DNA from: an uncultured Ruminococcus sp.
GTDB lineage: Bacteria; Bacillota; Clostridia; Oscillospirales; Ruminococcaceae
DNA length: 32,734 nucleotides
Direction: 5' to 3'
Assembly (NCBI GenBank): GCA_944386525.1
Contig: CALXBL010000013.1
Location: 1-32,734 of the forward strand
Positions 1 through 9,345 of this stretch are shown here, piece after piece. The translations under genes were made by a program, and so were the position numbers. The first letter of the stretch is position 1, and each line of letters opens with the position of its first letter. Below the pieces are notes generated by a model. The model made no database searches. It was not told the DNA's origin and saw nothing but the letters and a program-made list of their open reading frames with translations.

Positions 1-466
<466 letters not shown>

Positions 467-474
467 TTACTCCC

Positions 475-2034
475 TTACTCCCATTCCACCGTTGCCGGAG
501 GCTTTGAGGTTATATCGTAAACCACTCTTGTTATACCGCCTACTTCGTTGGTTATTCGGCTGCTTGATCTTTCGAGCACCTCGAACGGGAGTCTTGTCCA
601 TTCAGCGGTCATGAAGTCGTCGGTCGTAACTGCACGCAGGACTATGGTTCTTCCATAAGTCCTTGCATCGCCCATAACGCCAACGCTCTTGAGGTCTGTC
701 AGTACGGCAAAATACTGATTTGTGATTTTTTCCATGCCTGCGTTTGCAACCTCCTCACGGAAGATAGCGTCTGCCTCACGGAGCACATCAAGTTTTTCCT
801 TAGTTATCTCGCCAATTATACGAACTGCCAGACCAGGACCCGGGAATGGCTGACGCCATACCAACTCATGAGGTATACCGAGCTGTTCACCTACTTTTCT
901 TACTTCGTCCTTGAACAAATCCCTCAGGGGTTCAACGATCTCATCGAATGAGATAACATCCGGCAGTCCGCCAACATTGTGGTGGCTCTTGATAACCGCA
1001 GAATCTCCCTTGCCGCTTTCAATAACGTCGGGATATATTGTTCCCTGAACAAGGACGTTTATTTTGCCAAGCTTTTTAGCTTCATCTTCAAATACACGGA
1101 TAAACTCCTCACCTATTATCTTACGCTTTTTCTCCGGCTCTGTAACGCCTTTGAGCTTGCCTAAGAATCTATCCTCAGCATTGACTCTTATAAGATTCAT
1201 GCCGAACTGTTTACGGAATGTATTTTCAACGAAGTCTCCCTCGTCCTTACGAAGCAGACCATGGTCAACAAAAACGCAGGTAAGATTCTGACCTATTGCC
1301 TTATGCAGAAGTACGGCTGCAACGGAGGAATCAACGCCTCCCGAAAGCGCAAGCAGCACCTTTTTGCCTGCAAGCTCATTTGTGTACTTCTCAATAGCGT
1401 TGTCGATAAAGCTCTCCATCTTCCAGTCGCCGGTAACACCGCACACATCAAAAAGGAAGTTTCTGAGCATAGCTGTACCATACTCGGTGTGAGTTACCTC
1501 AGGATGGAACTGAACACCATAGAGCTTTCGTGACTCATCACAAATAGCTGCACAAGGACACTTATCAGTACGGGCAATAACTGAAAATCCCTGGGGCGGA
1601 GTGCTTATGAAGTCGGTGTGGCTCATCCAGCAAACGCTCTTTTCGGGCACGTCCTTAAAGAGGACATTCTTGTCCGCCTGAACGATAGTCTTGCCATACT
1701 CGCTGCTGTTTTCGGCGCTGCTTACAACGCCGCCTGCCATATACACCATAAGCTGAACACCATAGCATATACCCAGTATCGGAATACCCAGATCCAGGAT
1801 AGCCGGATCGTAGTGAGGTGAGGATTCATCATAAACACTGTTTGGTCCGCCGGTAAAGATAATACCCTTATATCCGGCAGTCCTGATCTCCTCAGGAGTG
1901 ATCCTGCTGTATGGTTTGATCTCGGCGTAGACCTGCTGCTCACGCACTCGCCGTGCAATAAGCTGATTGTACTGTCCACCGAAATCAAGCACAAGGATCT
2001 TTTCAGTCTTGCTTGAGATTATTTTGTTTTCCAT
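475..2034 (-). CDS. guaA: GMP synthase (glutamine-hydrolysing)
   Basis: Converts XMP to GMP using ATP and ammonia from glutamine. The first ~195 residues are a class I glutamine amidotransferase with the Cys90 nucleophile in GICYG and a His177/Glu179 pair in QFHPEV. An ATP pyrophosphatase domain follows, with SGGVDSS at residues 231-237, then the C-terminal dimerisation domain ending KPPATVEWE. The length of 519 aa is usual for the family. I start at ATG 2034 (MENKII) because GAGGT lies about 6 nt upstream. A TTG 15 nt further up would overlap that ribosome-binding site. It lies 28 nt after asnB and 14 nt before pyrG in the same operon. Nothing looks damaged. Confidence 0.97.
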   Translation of the reverse strand: MENKIISSKTEKILVLDFGGQYNQLIARRVREQQVYAEIKPYSRITPEEIRTAGYKGIIFTGGPNSVYDESSPHYDPAILDLGIPILGICYGVQLMVYMAGGVVSSAENSSEYGKTIVQADKNVLFKDVPEKSVCWMSHTDFISTPPQGFSVIARTDKCPCAAICDESRKLYGVQFHPEVTHTEYGTAMLRNFLFDVCGVTGDWKMESFIDNAIEKYTNELAGKKVLLALSGGVDSSVAAVLLHKAIGQNLTCVFVDHGLLRKDEGDFVENTFRKQFGMNLIRVNAEDRFLGKLKGVTEPEKKRKIIGEEFIRVFEDEAKKLGKINVLVQGTIYPDVIESGKGDSAVIKSHHNVGGLPDVISFDEIVEPLRDLFKDEVRKVGEQLGIPHELVWRQPFPGPGLAVRIIGEITKEKLDVLREADAIFREEVANAGMEKITNQYFAVLTDLKSVGVMGDARTYGRTIVLRAVTTDDFMTAEWTRLPFEVLERSSSRITNEVGGITRVVYDITSKPPATVEWE

Positions 2035-2062
2035 GGATTTACCTCGCAATCAATAGTAAATA

Positions 2063-3640
2063 TTATTTACCGCTATCTCCATAGTTTGCGAGTACACGTG
2101 CAGAAGGATCGTTTACATTACAGCCTTCCCACTCTTTGTTGGGCATCCAGAAATCTACTATCATTTCACCCTGGTTCGGATAATACTTTTCAAATATCTC
2201 ACGATAGAGCAGCGACTCCTTGGTAAAGGGAGCAGCATGAGTATATTTTGCACAAAGCTTGCCGAACTCCTCATCTGTATAACAGCTTTCAGCATACTCC
2301 TTCAGGTAGTCCACCATGGAGTGACCTACAGCGTCGGAGAATGCAGCCTTTTCACGCCAGAGTATCTCATCGGGCAGATAGCCGCCCTCAAATGCTTTTC
2401 TGAGCAGATATTTACCTTTTCCGTATTTATTGAGCTTCATCTCGGGATCTATGGACATAACATATTTTACAAAGTCCAGATCGCCGAACGGAACTCTTGC
2501 CTCAAGGGAGTTTACAGAAATACAGCGGTCGGCTCTCAGCACATCGTACATATGCAGCTCACGCACTCTCTTCTGGGATTCCTTCTGGAATTCCAGGGCG
2601 TTTGGTGCAAAGTCCGTATACTTATAGCCGAACAGCTCGTCAGATATTTCTCCTGTAAGGAGAACACGAATATCAGTCTGTTCGTGAATAGCCTTGCATA
2701 TAAGATACATTCCCATACTTGCACGTATTGTTGTGATATCGAATGTACCCAGCAGATGAATTACAGTTTCGAGTGAAGACAATACATCATCTTTCGTAAT
2801 GATTATTTCCTTATGGTCGCTGCCGATATAATCAGCGACTTGTTTCGCATACTTCAGGTCGATAGCGTCCTCGCTCATGCCGATTGCGAATGTTTTGATG
2901 GGCACACAGCTCTTCTTGGCTGCAATTGAACACACCAAAGATGAATCAAGTCCGCCTGAAAGCAGAAATCCGACCTTCGCATCAGCAATGAGTCTTTTTT
3001 CAACGCCTGCCACAAGTTTATCATGTATATTGCGGCATACTGTTTCTATATCATTATAGCACACTTCATCTACTTTTGCAATATCACAATAGCATATAAA
3101 TTTACCATCTTTATAATAATGTCCCGGAGGAAACGGCATAATCTTACCTGTAAGACCAACAAGATTCTTCGCTTCACTTGCAAACAAAATTACACCTTTT
3201 TCATCATAGCCATAATAGAGTGGTCTGATTCCGATAGGATCACGGGCAGCGATGTAGCTATTGGTCTTTCCGTCGTAGATGATGCACGCAAATTCAGCAT
3301 CGAGCATTTTGAACATATCGGTTCCGTACTCTTTATATAGCGGCAGCAGTATCTCGCAGTCGGAATCGCTTTTGAAGGTATACTTCTTTTCAAGCTCTTT
3401 CTTTATCTTACCGAAGCAATATATCTCGCCGTTGCAGACAATGTAGTTTCCATCGAGCTCAAATGGCTGCATACCGGATTCGGTAAGTCCCATAATGGCA
3501 AGCCGGTGGAAACCCAGAAAGCCATTGCCTGTATCTATTATTCTGCTGTCATCGGGACCTCTTGAGATAGTCTCCTTGAATCCCTCTTTAAATTTTTTTA
3601 TATCAGCACTGCTGTCGCAGTAGCCCATGATTGAGCACAT
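2063..3640 (-). CDS. asnB: asparagine synthase B (glutamine-hydrolysing)
   Basis: Makes asparagine from aspartate, ATP and glutamine. Starting at ATG 3640 puts the class II amidotransferase nucleophile at Cys2 (MCSIMGYCD), as the Ntn-hydrolase mechanism requires, and GGAGG lies 8 nt upstream. An ATG 15 nt upstream (MEVVH) would bury the cysteine. The amidotransferase domain covers about residues 1-165 (HRLAIMG, NGEIY). The synthetase domain carries SGGLDSS at 228-234, then GEISDELFGY. The length of 525 aa is normal. It is the second gene after GSIII, with a 125-nt gap that holds a palindromic hairpin but no U-run terminator, and it is followed closely by guaA. Confidence 0.96.
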   Translation of the reverse strand: MCSIMGYCDSSADIKKFKEGFKETISRGPDDSRIIDTGNGFLGFHRLAIMGLTESGMQPFELDGNYIVCNGEIYCFGKIKKELEKKYTFKSDSDCEILLPLYKEYGTDMFKMLDAEFACIIYDGKTNSYIAARDPIGIRPLYYGYDEKGVILFASEAKNLVGLTGKIMPFPPGHYYKDGKFICYCDIAKVDEVCYNDIETVCRNIHDKLVAGVEKRLIADAKVGFLLSGGLDSSLVCSIAAKKSCVPIKTFAIGMSEDAIDLKYAKQVADYIGSDHKEIIITKDDVLSSLETVIHLLGTFDITTIRASMGMYLICKAIHEQTDIRVLLTGEISDELFGYKYTDFAPNALEFQKESQKRVRELHMYDVLRADRCISVNSLEARVPFGDLDFVKYVMSIDPEMKLNKYGKGKYLLRKAFEGGYLPDEILWREKAAFSDAVGHSMVDYLKEYAESCYTDEEFGKLCAKYTHAAPFTKESLLYREIFEKYYPNQGEMIVDFWMPNKEWEGCNVNDPSARVLANYGDSGK

Positions 3641-3659
3641 ATGAACGACCTCCATGCAC

Positions 3660-3696
3660 CACTTTAAGCCGACGGAAATATCCGCCGGCCAAAGTG
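3660..3696 (-). promoter_or_regulatory. Long RNA hairpin just upstream of the asnB ribosome-binding site
   Basis: Two 6-bp arms (CACTTT / AAAGTG) enclose a 9-bp GC-rich stem (GCCGGCGGA with TCCGTCGGC, one G-U pair) around a four-base loop. The structure lies in the GSIII-asnB gap and ends a few bases before the asnB GGAGG. No U-run follows, so it is not a plain terminator. It could be an RNA processing or stability element that sets asnB level relative to GSIII. The function is inference. Confidence 0.5.
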
Positions 3697-3765
3697 ATAT
3701 GTTTTTGCTTTTATTCTACACCTGAAATAAAATCTCTATATGAGAAGCAAGCGATTTAATTCAGC

Positions 3766-5862
3766 TTACCTAACTCCAAACAGCAGATCGCCGTAAGTTG
3801 GGAACGGCCAGTATTCCTTGGATGTTACTGTCTCAGCAGCATCACACGGAGCACGAAGCTCATCCATCTTTACAAGGAGTATGTCACGTACTGTATCAGC
3901 CTGTTCACCAACAGTTGTGCAGGCAGCCACAGCAGCAAGCGCATCCTGAAGTTCAGCAGACTTTGCTGCAATGATGTCTGTATATTCAGAAAGCTGCTTT
4001 ACCAGTTCCTTTTCGTAAGTACAGGGGATAGAATCGCATACTGCCTTCTTTGCAGCGGCTGCCTTTGCAAGGTCTGCTGAATATCTTTCAATAGCAGGTG
4101 CAATTTCTGTCCTTGCCATATTTACCATAGTCTCAGCCTCGATAACTACAGTCTTTACATAGTTATCGAGAGTAATCTCGTAACGTGACTTAAGCTCAGC
4201 CTCAGAGAAGATGTGCTGATCCACCAGCATCTTCACATTCTTTTGATCCAGCAGATGAGGCAGTGCGTCGGGAGTAGTTCTGTAGTTGAGCAGACCTCTT
4301 TCCTCGGTAGCTGCCTTGATCCATGAATCATCATAGCCGTTGCCGTTGAAGATGATATGCTTGTGATCCTTGATAGTCTTACGGATCATCTCATGGAGAG
4401 ATGTTTCAAAGTCCTCAGCGTTTTCAAGTCTGTCGGCATATATCTTCAGGCTCTCTGCAACCGCACTGTTGAGCATGATGTTTGCGCAGGCAATGCTGTT
4501 TGATGAACCAAGCATACGAAACTCAAACTTATTGCCGGTGAATGCAAATGGAGATGTTCTGTTTCTGTCAGTATTGTCACGGTTGAACTTTGGAAGAACA
4601 TCAACACCGAGCTTCATCTTTGTTTTTGTAGAGCCGTTGTAGGCAACATCCTTTTCGATAGCCTCGATAACTGCGTTCAGCTCATCCCCCAGGAAGATGG
4701 AAACTACTGCCGGAGGAGCTTCGTTAGCACCGAGTCTGTGGTCGTTTCCTGCTGTTGCAACCGAAATACGGAGCAAATCCTGATAATCATCAACAGCCTT
4801 GATAACTGCACAGAGGAATAGAAGGAACTGCGCATTCTCATAAGGTGTTTCACCCGGAGACAGCAGATTTACTCCTGTATCGGTTGCAATGGACCAGTTG
4901 TTGTGCTTGCCGCTTCCGTTTACTCCTGCAAAGGGCTTCTCGTGGAGCAGACAAACAAGTCCATGCTTTGATGCAACCTTCTGCATAATTTCCATTGTCA
5001 GCTGATTATGATCGGTTGCTATATTGGTAGTTGAGTATATCGGAGCCAGCTCGTGCTGTGCAGGAGCAACTTCGTTATGCTCAGTTTTAGCGAGAATTCC
5101 AAGCTTCCACAGTTCTTCGTTCAGATCCTTCATGTAAGCCTCAACTCTTGGCTTGATAACGCCAAAGTAGTGATCCTCCATCTCCTGTCCCTTGGGAGGC
5201 TTTGCACCAAATAGTGTACGTCCTGTAAAGCGGATATCACGACGTTTTTCGTACATATCCTTATCAATAAGGAAGTATTCCTGCTCAGGACCTACTGAGG
5301 TGCGAACGCACTTGACAGAATCGTTTCCAAACAGCTTAAGAATACGTATCGCCTGCTTGCTGAGAGCTTCCATAGAACGAAGCAGAGGAGTCTTTTTGTC
5401 GAGAGCCTCACCGCCGTATGAACAGAACGCTGTAGGGATACAGAGCGTATTGCCCTTAATAAATGCATAAGATGTAGGATCCCATGCTGTATAGCCTCTT
5501 GCCTCAAATGTAGCTCTAAGGCCGCCTGACGGGAAAGATGATGCATCCGGTTCGCCCTTGATTAGTTCCTTGCCGGAGAATTCCATAATTACGCCGCCGT
5601 CTGGTGAAGGTGCGATAAAACTGTCGTGCTTTTCGGCAGTGATACCGGTCATCGGCTGAAACCAGTGAGTATAGTGAGTTGCACCGTGAGCTACTGCCCA
5701 ATCCTTCATTGCCGTTGCAACCGCATTGGCAACACCGATATTCAGCTCAGCGCCCTCGTCAATGGTCTTCTTCAGTGAACAATAAACATCAGCAGATAAA
5801 GTTGCCTTCATCACTCTGTCATCGAACACCAGACTTCCAAAATATTCTGGTACTGTTTGCAT
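3766..5862 (-). CDS. glnN: glutamine synthetase type III (GSIII)
   Basis: Condenses ammonia and glutamate to glutamine with ATP. The 698-aa length and motifs fit the GSIII family found in Bacteroidota, cyanobacteria and Ruminococcus: [20 protein letters not shown], the PEQEYFLID acid motif, the [13 protein letters not shown] substrate loop and [11 protein letters not shown]. These differ from the ~445-aa GSI family. ATG 5862 ([10 protein letters not shown]) is preceded by AAGGAGA, while a longer frame beginning 63 nt upstream would run through that site. It is the first gene of a run continuing to asnB, guaA and pyrG. A consensus promoter and a structured leader precede it, with two terminator-like hairpins and two A1/G4 hexaloop hairpins, implying antitermination by an ANTAR protein such as the one at 12583. 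Confidence 0.96.
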   Translation of the reverse strand: MQTVPEYFGSLVFDDRVMKATLSADVYCSLKKTIDEGAELNIGVANAVATAMKDWAVAHGATHYTHWFQPMTGITAEKHDSFIAPSPDGGVIMEFSGKELIKGEPDASSFPSGGLRATFEARGYTAWDPTSYAFIKGNTLCIPTAFCSYGGEALDKKTPLLRSMEALSKQAIRILKLFGNDSVKCVRTSVGPEQEYFLIDKDMYEKRRDIRFTGRTLFGAKPPKGQEMEDHYFGVIKPRVEAYMKDLNEELWKLGILAKTEHNEVAPAQHELAPIYSTTNIATDHNQLTMEIMQKVASKHGLVCLLHEKPFAGVNGSGKHNNWSIATDTGVNLLSPGETPYENAQFLLFLCAVIKAVDDYQDLLRISVATAGNDHRLGANEAPPAVVSIFLGDELNAVIEAIEKDVAYNGSTKTKMKLGVDVLPKFNRDNTDRNRTSPFAFTGNKFEFRMLGSSNSIACANIMLNSAVAESLKIYADRLENAEDFETSLHEMIRKTIKDHKHIIFNGNGYDDSWIKAATEERGLLNYRTTPDALPHLLDQKNVKMLVDQHIFSEAELKSRYEITLDNYVKTVVIEAETMVNMARTEIAPAIERYSADLAKAAAAKKAVCDSIPCTYEKELVKQLSEYTDIIAAKSAELQDALAAVAACTTVGEQADTVRDILLVKMDELRAPCDAAETVTSKEYWPFPTYGDLLFGVR

Positions 5863-5887
5863 AAATGATCTCTCCTTTTTACTTATT

Positions 5888-5945
5888 AAAAAAGGCAAAG
5901 GCATCTCAGATGTATGAAAATACACACCTAAGACACCTTTGCCTT
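5888..5945 (-). terminator. GSIII leader terminator T2
   Basis: The minus-strand RNA can form an unbroken 24-bp stem (with several G-U pairs) closed by the six-base loop AUUUUC, directly followed by six U. The U-run ends about 11 nt before the GSIII Shine-Dalgarno, so the hairpin would stop transcription before the gene unless prevented. Its 5' arm (AAGGCAAAG) is repeated in the upstream hairpin T1. Confidence 0.88.
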
Positions 5946-5976
5946 ATTTATTATATTATTATGTACCTATTCTTTG

Positions 5977-6031
5977 CTTCATTCATATACGCCGTTGCAT
6001 ACGAATGAAAGACAGCTGCCGTCATTGGCAG
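5977..6031 (-). promoter_or_regulatory. ANTAR-type dual hairpin (P1 and P2) in GSIII leader
   Basis: P1 (6031-6016) is CUGCC / GGCAG around the hexaloop AAUGAC. P2 (6010-5977) is a 13-14 bp stem around the hexaloop AACGGC. Both loops have A at position 1 and G at position 4, and the hairpins are about 5 nt apart. This is the architecture known for RNA targets of ANTAR-domain antiterminators in Bacillota. The two loops are seen in the sequence; binding by the ANTAR protein encoded at 12583 is inferred. Confidence 0.8.
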
Positions 6032-6035
6032 ACCA

Positions 6036-6088
6036 TAAAGAAAAGGCAAAGAATCCTTAAAGTTTAACCTCAAGACGCCTTTGCCTTT
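6036..6088 (-). terminator. GSIII leader hairpin T1 (terminator-like)
   Basis: AAAGGCAAAG (6088-6079) pairs with CUUUGCCUUU (6051-6042), with a weaker inner helix, followed by UCUUUAU. The U-run is poorer than at T2, so termination here is less certain. The 3' arm is also perfectly complementary over 9 nt to the 5' arm of T2, and separately over 9 nt to bases 5977-5969 just after P2, giving alternative folds that enclose P1-P2. Confidence 0.6.
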
Positions 6089-6100
6089 CCTCTGTTTAGC

Positions 6101-6129
6101 ATTATACACCCTCAAACCCGATTTGTCAA
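6101..6129 (-). promoter_or_regulatory. Sigma-70 promoter of the GSIII operon
   Basis: TTGACA (6129-6124) and TATAAT (6106-6101) are separated by exactly 17 nt on the minus strand. This predicts a transcript start near 6094 and a leader of about 230 nt before GSIII. Confidence 0.9.
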
Positions 6130-6175
6130 CCCCTTTTTCTAATTTTTCTAAAAAATAAAAATCTCAAATTTATAC

Positions 6176-6204
6176 TTGACAAAAAAAGATTTTTGTTGTA
6201 TAAT
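6176..6204 (+). promoter_or_regulatory. Sigma-70 promoter of the glutamate synthase operon
   Basis: TTGACA (6176-6181) and TATAAT (6199-6204) have a 17-nt spacer. The transcript should begin near 6211, only about 8 nt before the attenuator stem. The promoter is divergent from the GSIII promoter, with about 46 nt between the two -35 boxes. Confidence 0.9.
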
Positions 6205-6218
6205 ACTTAACAATGAGC

Positions 6219-6274
6219 AAAGGCGTTCATTTCATGCAGTATTTTCTGTCATGAAGTGGGCGCCTTTCTTTTTA
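6219..6274 (+). terminator. Attenuator in the glutamate synthase leader
   Basis: AAAGGCG (6219-6225) pairs with CGCCTTT (6261-6267), followed by a U-rich tail. Inside sits a 9-bp hairpin (TTCATGCAG / CTG-T-CATGAA) with a UAUUUU loop. It lies between the promoter and the Shine-Dalgarno at 6284-6293, so it should attenuate the operon. The loop lacks the A1/G4 pattern, and there is no room for an upstream ANTAR hairpin pair. The 5' arm GCAAAGGCGT is shared with hairpin T1 of the divergent GSIII leader. Confidence 0.8.
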
Positions 6275-6301
6275 TAATCTCCGAAAGGAAGGGAATATGT
6301 A

Positions 6302-7393
6302 ATGAAATTAGAAGGCCAGGTGAGAATCCCCTCCGGATGCGCAATTGCTGCTGTTATTTCTAAAGAAGGCAGCAGGATGTCCGGCGAGATGATTACTAAC
6401 GCTATGAAACCCATGCACGACCGCTCCAACGGCTTGGGCGGCGGATTTGCAGGATATGGCATCTATCCGGAGTATAAGGATTTTTATGCAATGCATTTCT
6501 TCTTCAACGACCGAGCTGCACGCAAGGATTGTGAGGTATTCTTAAAGGAACGATTCGAGATCGTTCAGTCCGAAAGGATTAAAACAAGAAAGATACCTGC
6601 CATCACTGATGAACCGGTCATCTGGAGATACTTCCTTTCTCCTTTGAAATCCGTTCTGACTTCCATGCAGATGGACGAAAAGGAATTCGTTGCCAATACT
6701 ATAGTTAAGATAAACACTGAGTTTAAAGGCTCATATGTTTTCTCCAGCGGCAAGAACATGGGCGCTTTCAAGGCTGTAGGTTTCCCGGAGGATGTTGGTG
6801 AATTCTACCGTCTGGAGGAATATGAGGGCTATTCCTGGACTGCTCACGGACGTTATCCCACGAATACTCCCGGCTGGTGGGGCGGCGCTCATCCCTTTAC
6901 TATCCTTGATTATTCTATAGTACATAACGGCGAGATATCCTCCTACGACGCTAACCGCCGCTTTATTGAGATGTTTGGGTATAAATGCAACCTCCAGACT
7001 GATACAGAGGTCATCGCATATATTATGGACTATCTGCTGAGAGTGCAGAAGCTTACTCTTGAAGAGGCTGCCGAAGTTATTGCTGCTCCCTTCTGGAGCA
7101 CTATCGCTGATAAGAGCGAAAGCGAACGCAAAAAGCTCACATATCTGAGAACTGTATATTCAAGCCTCCTGATAACAGGTCCGTTCTCTATCGTATTCGG
7201 CTTCAACGGCGGACTTATGGCTCTTAACGACCGGCTCAAGCTTCGTTCAATGGTAGTTGGCGAAAAGAACGACAAGGTGTTCATCGCCAGTGAGGAGGCT
7301 GCTATCAGAGTTATGGAGCCTGATGTTTCTAAGATATATGCTCCCGCAGGCGGCGAGCCTGTAATTGTAAGATTAAAGGAGGGTACATTCTGA
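6302..7393 (+). CDS. glutamate synthase amidotransferase subunit (stand-alone GltB domain 1)
   Basis: A class II (Ntn) glutamine amidotransferase that would release ammonia from glutamine for the FMN subunit encoded next. Motifs: PSGCAIAAVIS with the likely nucleophile Cys13, SWTAHGRYPTNTPGWWGGAHPF (substrate-binding Arg and glutamine loop), VHNGEISSYDANRR and QTDTEVIAY. The 363-aa length matches separate amidotransferase subunits of split archaeal/Thermotoga glutamate synthases, not the ~1500-aa bacterial GltB. The nucleophile is not residue 2, so a 12-residue propeptide must be removed for an Ntn mechanism. The start at 6302 follows GAAAGGAAGGG. Its stop overlaps the next ATG by one base, so the genes are translationally coupled. 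Confidence 0.92.
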   Translation: MKLEGQVRIPSGCAIAAVISKEGSRMSGEMITNAMKPMHDRSNGLGGGFAGYGIYPEYKDFYAMHFFFNDRAARKDCEVFLKERFEIVQSERIKTRKIPAITDEPVIWRYFLSPLKSVLTSMQMDEKEFVANTIVKINTEFKGSYVFSSGKNMGAFKAVGFPEDVGEFYRLEEYEGYSWTAHGRYPTNTPGWWGGAHPFTILDYSIVHNGEISSYDANRRFIEMFGYKCNLQTDTEVIAYIMDYLLRVQKLTLEEAAEVIAAPFWSTIADKSESERKKLTYLRTVYSSLLITGPFSIVFGFNGGLMALNDRLKLRSMVVGEKNDKVFIASEEAAIRVMEPDVSKIYAPAGGEPVIVRLKEGTF

Positions 7394-8898
7394 TGAGTGT
7401 AGAATTTGTAAATCCCGAATTTGAAGTTATAAGAAATGATAACCGCTGCATCGCCTGCAGAGTCTGTGAACGCCAGTGTGCAAATGAAGTGCACCTGTTC
7501 GACCCGGACAGAGGCATCATTTTAAGTGATGAATCAAAATGTGTAAACTGTCAGCGCTGTGTTTCTCTTTGTCCCACAAGAGCACTCAAGATTGTAAAGA
7601 ATGAGTGCCGTCTCCGTGAGAACGCTAACTGGAGCGACAGTACTATTAAAGAAATATATAAGCAGGCAAACAGCGGCGGCGTTCTTCTTTCATCAATGGG
7701 CAACCCCAATCCCCTGCCCGTTTACTGGGATAAAATACTTATCAATGCGTCTCAGGTAACAAATCCGTCCATCGACCCTCTGAGAGAGCCTATGGAGACT
7801 AAGGTGTTCCTCGGCAAAAAGCCCGATAAGATCACCAGAAATGAGGACGGCTCACTGAACTGTGAGCTTCTGACTCAGCTGGAGCTATCAATGCCTGTGA
7901 TGTTCTCCGCCATGAGCTACGGCTCTATCAGCTACAACGCCCATGCATCCCTTGCGAGAGCATCAAAGGAACTGGGGATTTTCTACAACACCGGTGAAGG
8001 CGGTCTTCACGAGGACTTCTACTGCTACGGTGAAAACACTATCGTTCAGGTCGCATCAGGACGTTTTGGCGTTTACGAGGACTATCTGGAAGCAGGTGCT
8101 GCTGTTGAGATAAAGATGGGTCAGGGCGCTAAGCCCGGTATCGGCGGACATCTGCCCGGTGCTAAGATAGTCGGCGATGTATCACGCACAAGAATGATAC
8201 CCGAAGGCTCCGACGCTATCTCTCCTGCTCCTCATCACGACATCTATTCCATCGAGGACCTGCGCCAGCTGGTATTCTCGCTTAAAGAGGCTACCGAATA
8301 TAAAAAGCCTATCATCGTAAAGGTTGCAGCCGTTCACAACATCGCCGCCATTGCAAGCGGTATCGCACGAAGCGGCGCTGATATCATTGCTATCGACGGC
8401 TTCAGAGGCGGTACGGGCGCTGCTCCCACAAGGATACGTGACAACGTTGGTATACCGATCGAGCTTGCTCTTGCGTCGGTTGATCAGCGTCTCCGTGATG
8501 AGGGAATAAGAAATAATGTATCTCTTGTTGTAGGCGGCAGTATCAGAAGTGCGTCCGACGTGGTAAAGGCTATTGCCCTTGGCGCAGATGCCTGCTATAT
8601 TGCAACTGCTGCCGTACTCGCACTTGGATGTCATCTTTGCCGTACCTGCCAGACCGGCAAGTGCAACTGGGGTATCGCAACTCAGCGTCCTGAGCTTGTA
8701 AAGCGGCTCAATCCTGATATGGGTGCTGAACGTCTTGTAAATCTTATGACCGCATGGCAGCATGAGATCAAGGAGCTTATGGGAGGTATGGGTATAAACT
8801 CTATCGAATCTCTAAGAGGCAACAGACTTATGCTCCGTGGTATTGGTCTTACGGAAAAAGAACTCGAAATACTCGGAATCTCTCATGCCGGAGAATAA
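7393..8898 (+). CDS. gltB: glutamate synthase FMN/Fe-S subunit (GltB domain 2 with ferredoxin domain)
   Basis: Catalyses reductive transfer of ammonia to 2-oxoglutarate, giving glutamate. The N-terminus has two 4Fe-4S motifs (CIACRVCERQC about residues 19-29, then CVNCQRCVSLCP). The TIM-barrel FMN domain has FSAMSYGSIS, NTGEGG, EIKMGQGAKPG and AIDGFRGGTGAAP. Near the C-terminus, CHLCRTCQTGKC resembles the 3Fe-4S cluster site of glutamate synthases. The 501-aa length is as expected for the stand-alone subunit. Its ATG overlaps the upstream stop (TGATG). The neighbours supply amidotransferase, electron-carrier, reductase and GXGXG subunits. Confidence 0.95.
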   Translation: MSVEFVNPEFEVIRNDNRCIACRVCERQCANEVHLFDPDRGIILSDESKCVNCQRCVSLCPTRALKIVKNECRLRENANWSDSTIKEIYKQANSGGVLLSSMGNPNPLPVYWDKILINASQVTNPSIDPLREPMETKVFLGKKPDKITRNEDGSLNCELLTQLELSMPVMFSAMSYGSISYNAHASLARASKELGIFYNTGEGGLHEDFYCYGENTIVQVASGRFGVYEDYLEAGAAVEIKMGQGAKPGIGGHLPGAKIVGDVSRTRMIPEGSDAISPAPHHDIYSIEDLRQLVFSLKEATEYKKPIIVKVAAVHNIAAIASGIARSGADIIAIDGFRGGTGAAPTRIRDNVGIPIELALASVDQRLRDEGIRNNVSLVVGGSIRSASDVVKAIALGADACYIATAAVLALGCHLCRTCQTGKCNWGIATQRPELVKRLNPDMGAERLVNLMTAWQHEIKELMGGMGINSIESLRGNRLMLRGIGLTEKELEILGISHAGE

Positions 8899-8910
8899 GG
8901 AGGCTTACAT

Positions 8911-9339
8911 ATGAAAAGAGTATATGTAAATGAAGAGTGGTGTCTTGGCTGCCATTTGTGTGAATATAACTGTGCCTTTGCCAATTCCGGTGAGATTGAT
9001 ATGTCTAAGGCTTTAAAGGGAAAGCCTGTTTTCCCGAGAGTGAAAATCGATGGTGACGAACACATCAACTTTGCAGTATCCTGCCGCCATTGCGATGATC
9101 CAATCTGTGTAAAGAGCTGTATCTCAGGTGCACTTTCAGTAAACAACGGCGTTATACAGATTGACCACAACAAGTGCGTTAAATGTCTTACCTGCATACT
9201 GGTATGTCCATACGGCGCAGTTTCGGAGGGAGAGCACGGCATTGTTCAGAAGTGTGAGCTTTGCGTTGAAAATTCCTGCGGCGAGCCTGCCTGTGTAAAG
9301 GGCTGTCCGAACAGAGCGATAGTTTATGAGGAGAGGTGA
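8911..9339 (+). CDS. 4Fe-4S ferredoxin-type electron-transfer subunit of glutamate synthase
   Basis: A 142-aa HycB/DmsB-like iron-sulfur protein with four Cys clusters: CLGCHLCEYNC, CRHCDDPICVKSC, CVKCLTCILVCP and CELCVENSCGEPACVKGCP. This fits up to four 4Fe-4S centres. It probably carries electrons from the FAD subunit encoded next to the FMN subunit. AAGGAGG precedes the ATG at 8911, 12 nt after the previous stop. Thermotoga-type split glutamate synthase operons have an equivalent gene in the same neighbourhood. The role in this complex rests on operon context. Confidence 0.88.
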   Translation: MKRVYVNEEWCLGCHLCEYNCAFANSGEIDMSKALKGKPVFPRVKIDGDEHINFAVSCRHCDDPICVKSCISGALSVNNGVIQIDHNKCVKCLTCILVCPYGAVSEGEHGIVQKCELCVENSCGEPACVKGCPNRAIVYEER

Positions 9340-9345
9340 TTTTAG

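Noticed and set aside
6211..6270. Glutamine riboswitch (glnA or downstream-peptide type) in the glutamate synthase leader
   Set aside because: A CGTTCA string is present, but the conserved GGAAGTAGG-like core and the matching closing stem are not. It folds as a simple terminator.
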